Shown here: one piece after another, positions 63,336 to 64,000 of the stretch
How positions within the stretch are numbered: the stretch's first letter is position 1
Layout: each line of letters begins with the position of its first letter
Source of the DNA: Candidatus Rhodoferax randersensis
Lineage (GTDB): Bacteria; Pseudomonadota; Gammaproteobacteria; Burkholderiales; Burkholderiaceae_C
DNA: 64,000 nucleotides
Direction of reading: 5' to 3'
NCBI GenBank assembly: GCA_016718155.1
Contig: JADKEH010000046.1
Span: forward strand, 119,573-183,572
Made by a program: the position numbers and the translations under genes
The notes under the pieces: model-generated
Seen by the model: the letters and a program-made list of their open reading frames with translations, nothing else
What the model was told of the DNA's origin: nothing
The model's database searches: none

Positions 63336-64000
63336 CTACAGGGCTCCTTGCAACTGGCGTTCGAGTTCGGCCACGCCAGCGGCTACGTCGACATCCGCGC
63401 CCAGTTCTTTCATGGTCGAACCAAAGGCATGCAGCGTGCGAAACAGGTTGTGCGCACGGCACTGTTCACCCATCTGGCCGATGCGCACAATGTTCAGGCC
63501 AAACGAGCCAGAAATCTCCACTCGGTACTTGGCCGAGATGCGCTTGCACACCTCCACGCGGTCGATGCCGGCCGGCACCTCGATACCCACCACCGAGTTG
63601 AGGCGCGACTCGGGCGTGCCATACAGGCTCAGGCCCATCGCCTCGATGCCACGCTGCAGGCTGATGGAGCAACGCTGGTGGCGCGCAAAACGTTCGGGTA
63701 GCGTCTCGGTGCACACCAGGTGCAGCGCCTCGTGCAGGGCCAGGATCCCCGACACCGGCGCGGTGTAGTGGTACGACGCGTTGTGCCAGAACTGCTCGGC
63801 CAGTTGGGCGTCCAGACACCAGTGCGCGGGGTCTTGCGTGCGACTGGCAATACGCGCCCAGGCGCGCTCGGAAAAGGCGATCAACGACACCCCGGGAATC
63901 GATGACAAGCCCTTTTGGCCACCGGTGATGACGGCGTCAATCTGCCAGTTGTCCATCTCCAGCGGCATGGTGCTGAGCGTGCAGACCGCGTCCACAATCA
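63336..64000 (-). CDS. Class V PLP-dependent aminotransferase (partial, runs off the window)
   Basis: The C-terminal 221 residues of an alanine-glyoxylate/serine-pyruvate-type aminotransferase; the gene continues beyond base 64000. IDAVITGGQKGLSSIPGVSLIAFSE contains the PLP-binding lysine, WHNASYHYTAPVSGILALHEALHLV and RLNSVVGIEVP are family motifs. The substrate cannot be decided from the fragment. Confidence 0.9.
   Translation of the reverse strand, partial: IVDAVCTLSTMPLEMDNWQIDAVITGGQKGLSSIPGVSLIAFSERAWARIASRTQDPAHWCLDAQLAEQFWHNASYHYTAPVSGILALHEALHLVCTETLPERFARHQRCSISLQRGIEAMGLSLYGTPESRLNSVVGIEVPAGIDRVEVCKRISAKYRVEISGSFGLNIVRIGQMGEQCRAHNLFRTLHAFGSTMKELGADVDVAAGVAELERQLQGAL

Overview
The window is GC-rich (roughly 63-65 percent) and reads like a chromosome segment of a betaproteobacterium of the order Burkholderiales, most likely family Comamonadaceae. 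This rests on the rpoZ-gmk-yicC-kinase-phosphatase-rph-rdgB-hemW gene order, the style of the proteins, and a characteristic palindromic repeat (GTCATTGCGAGCG.../...CGCTCGCAATGAC) that recurs between genes. The lineage call is inference; there is no 16S rRNA gene here. Several genes carry single-base frameshifts, and one 1.4 kb stretch is nearly pure G/C. Either the sequence has local quality problems or some genes are decaying; both readings are kept open.

Layout. 1-11.3 kb: a catabolic cluster. A MerR regulator and an SCP2-like protein face leftward. A rightward operon-like run encodes an acyl-CoA carboxylase (beta and alpha subunits), an acyl-CoA dehydrogenase, a (frameshifted) enoyl-CoA hydratase, a beta-keto acid cleavage enzyme (BKACE), an acyl-CoA synthetase and a GMC oxidoreductase. 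It resembles the leucine (liu) and acyclic terpene (atu) pathways for 3-methyl-branched acyl-CoAs, but has a BKACE and lacks an HMG-CoA-lyase-type gene. A 19-bp palindrome sits over the divergent promoters. 11.4-12.1 kb: tRNA-Arg(ACG), whose 3' end is duplicated 220 bp downstream, as at an integration scar. 12.2-24.5 kb: housekeeping genes (greB, spoT, rpoZ, gmk, yicC, a Ser/Thr kinase-PP2C pair, rph, rdgB, hemW), then a CBS protein, a PilZ flagellar-brake-like protein, a TPR lipoprotein and tRNA-Ser(TGA).

24.6-35.4 kb: two atypical response-regulator proteins whose phosphoacceptor Asp is replaced, a TonB-like lipoprotein, a Lys/Ala-rich exported protein, a phospholipase D family protein, a peroxiredoxin, mnmC (with a degraded methyltransferase domain), yggX, dsbB and argA. 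35.4-36.2 kb: a VapBC-type toxin-antitoxin pair. 36.2-40.5 kb: hrpA helicase, broken by an 86-bp repeat insertion with flanking 10-bp near-duplications and carrying two more in-frame repeat-like insertions. 40.5-49.6 kb: asnS, then a Yej-type peptide ABC transporter with two tandem solute-binding proteins, the second frameshifted three times.

49.7-64 kb: a BamE/OmlA-like lipoprotein, a Tat-exported amidase, the G/C-only tract (51,912-53,291), a cyclic-nucleotide-binding protein, an RND efflux pump with a frameshifted adaptor, serA and serC (serine biosynthesis), a Phd/PIN toxin-antitoxin pair, a DUF3108 protein and a truncated class V aminotransferase at the right edge. The best candidates for new biology are the BKACE-containing carboxylation cluster and the repeat insertions in hrpA. 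The G/C tract is the strangest sequence but is most likely a data artefact.
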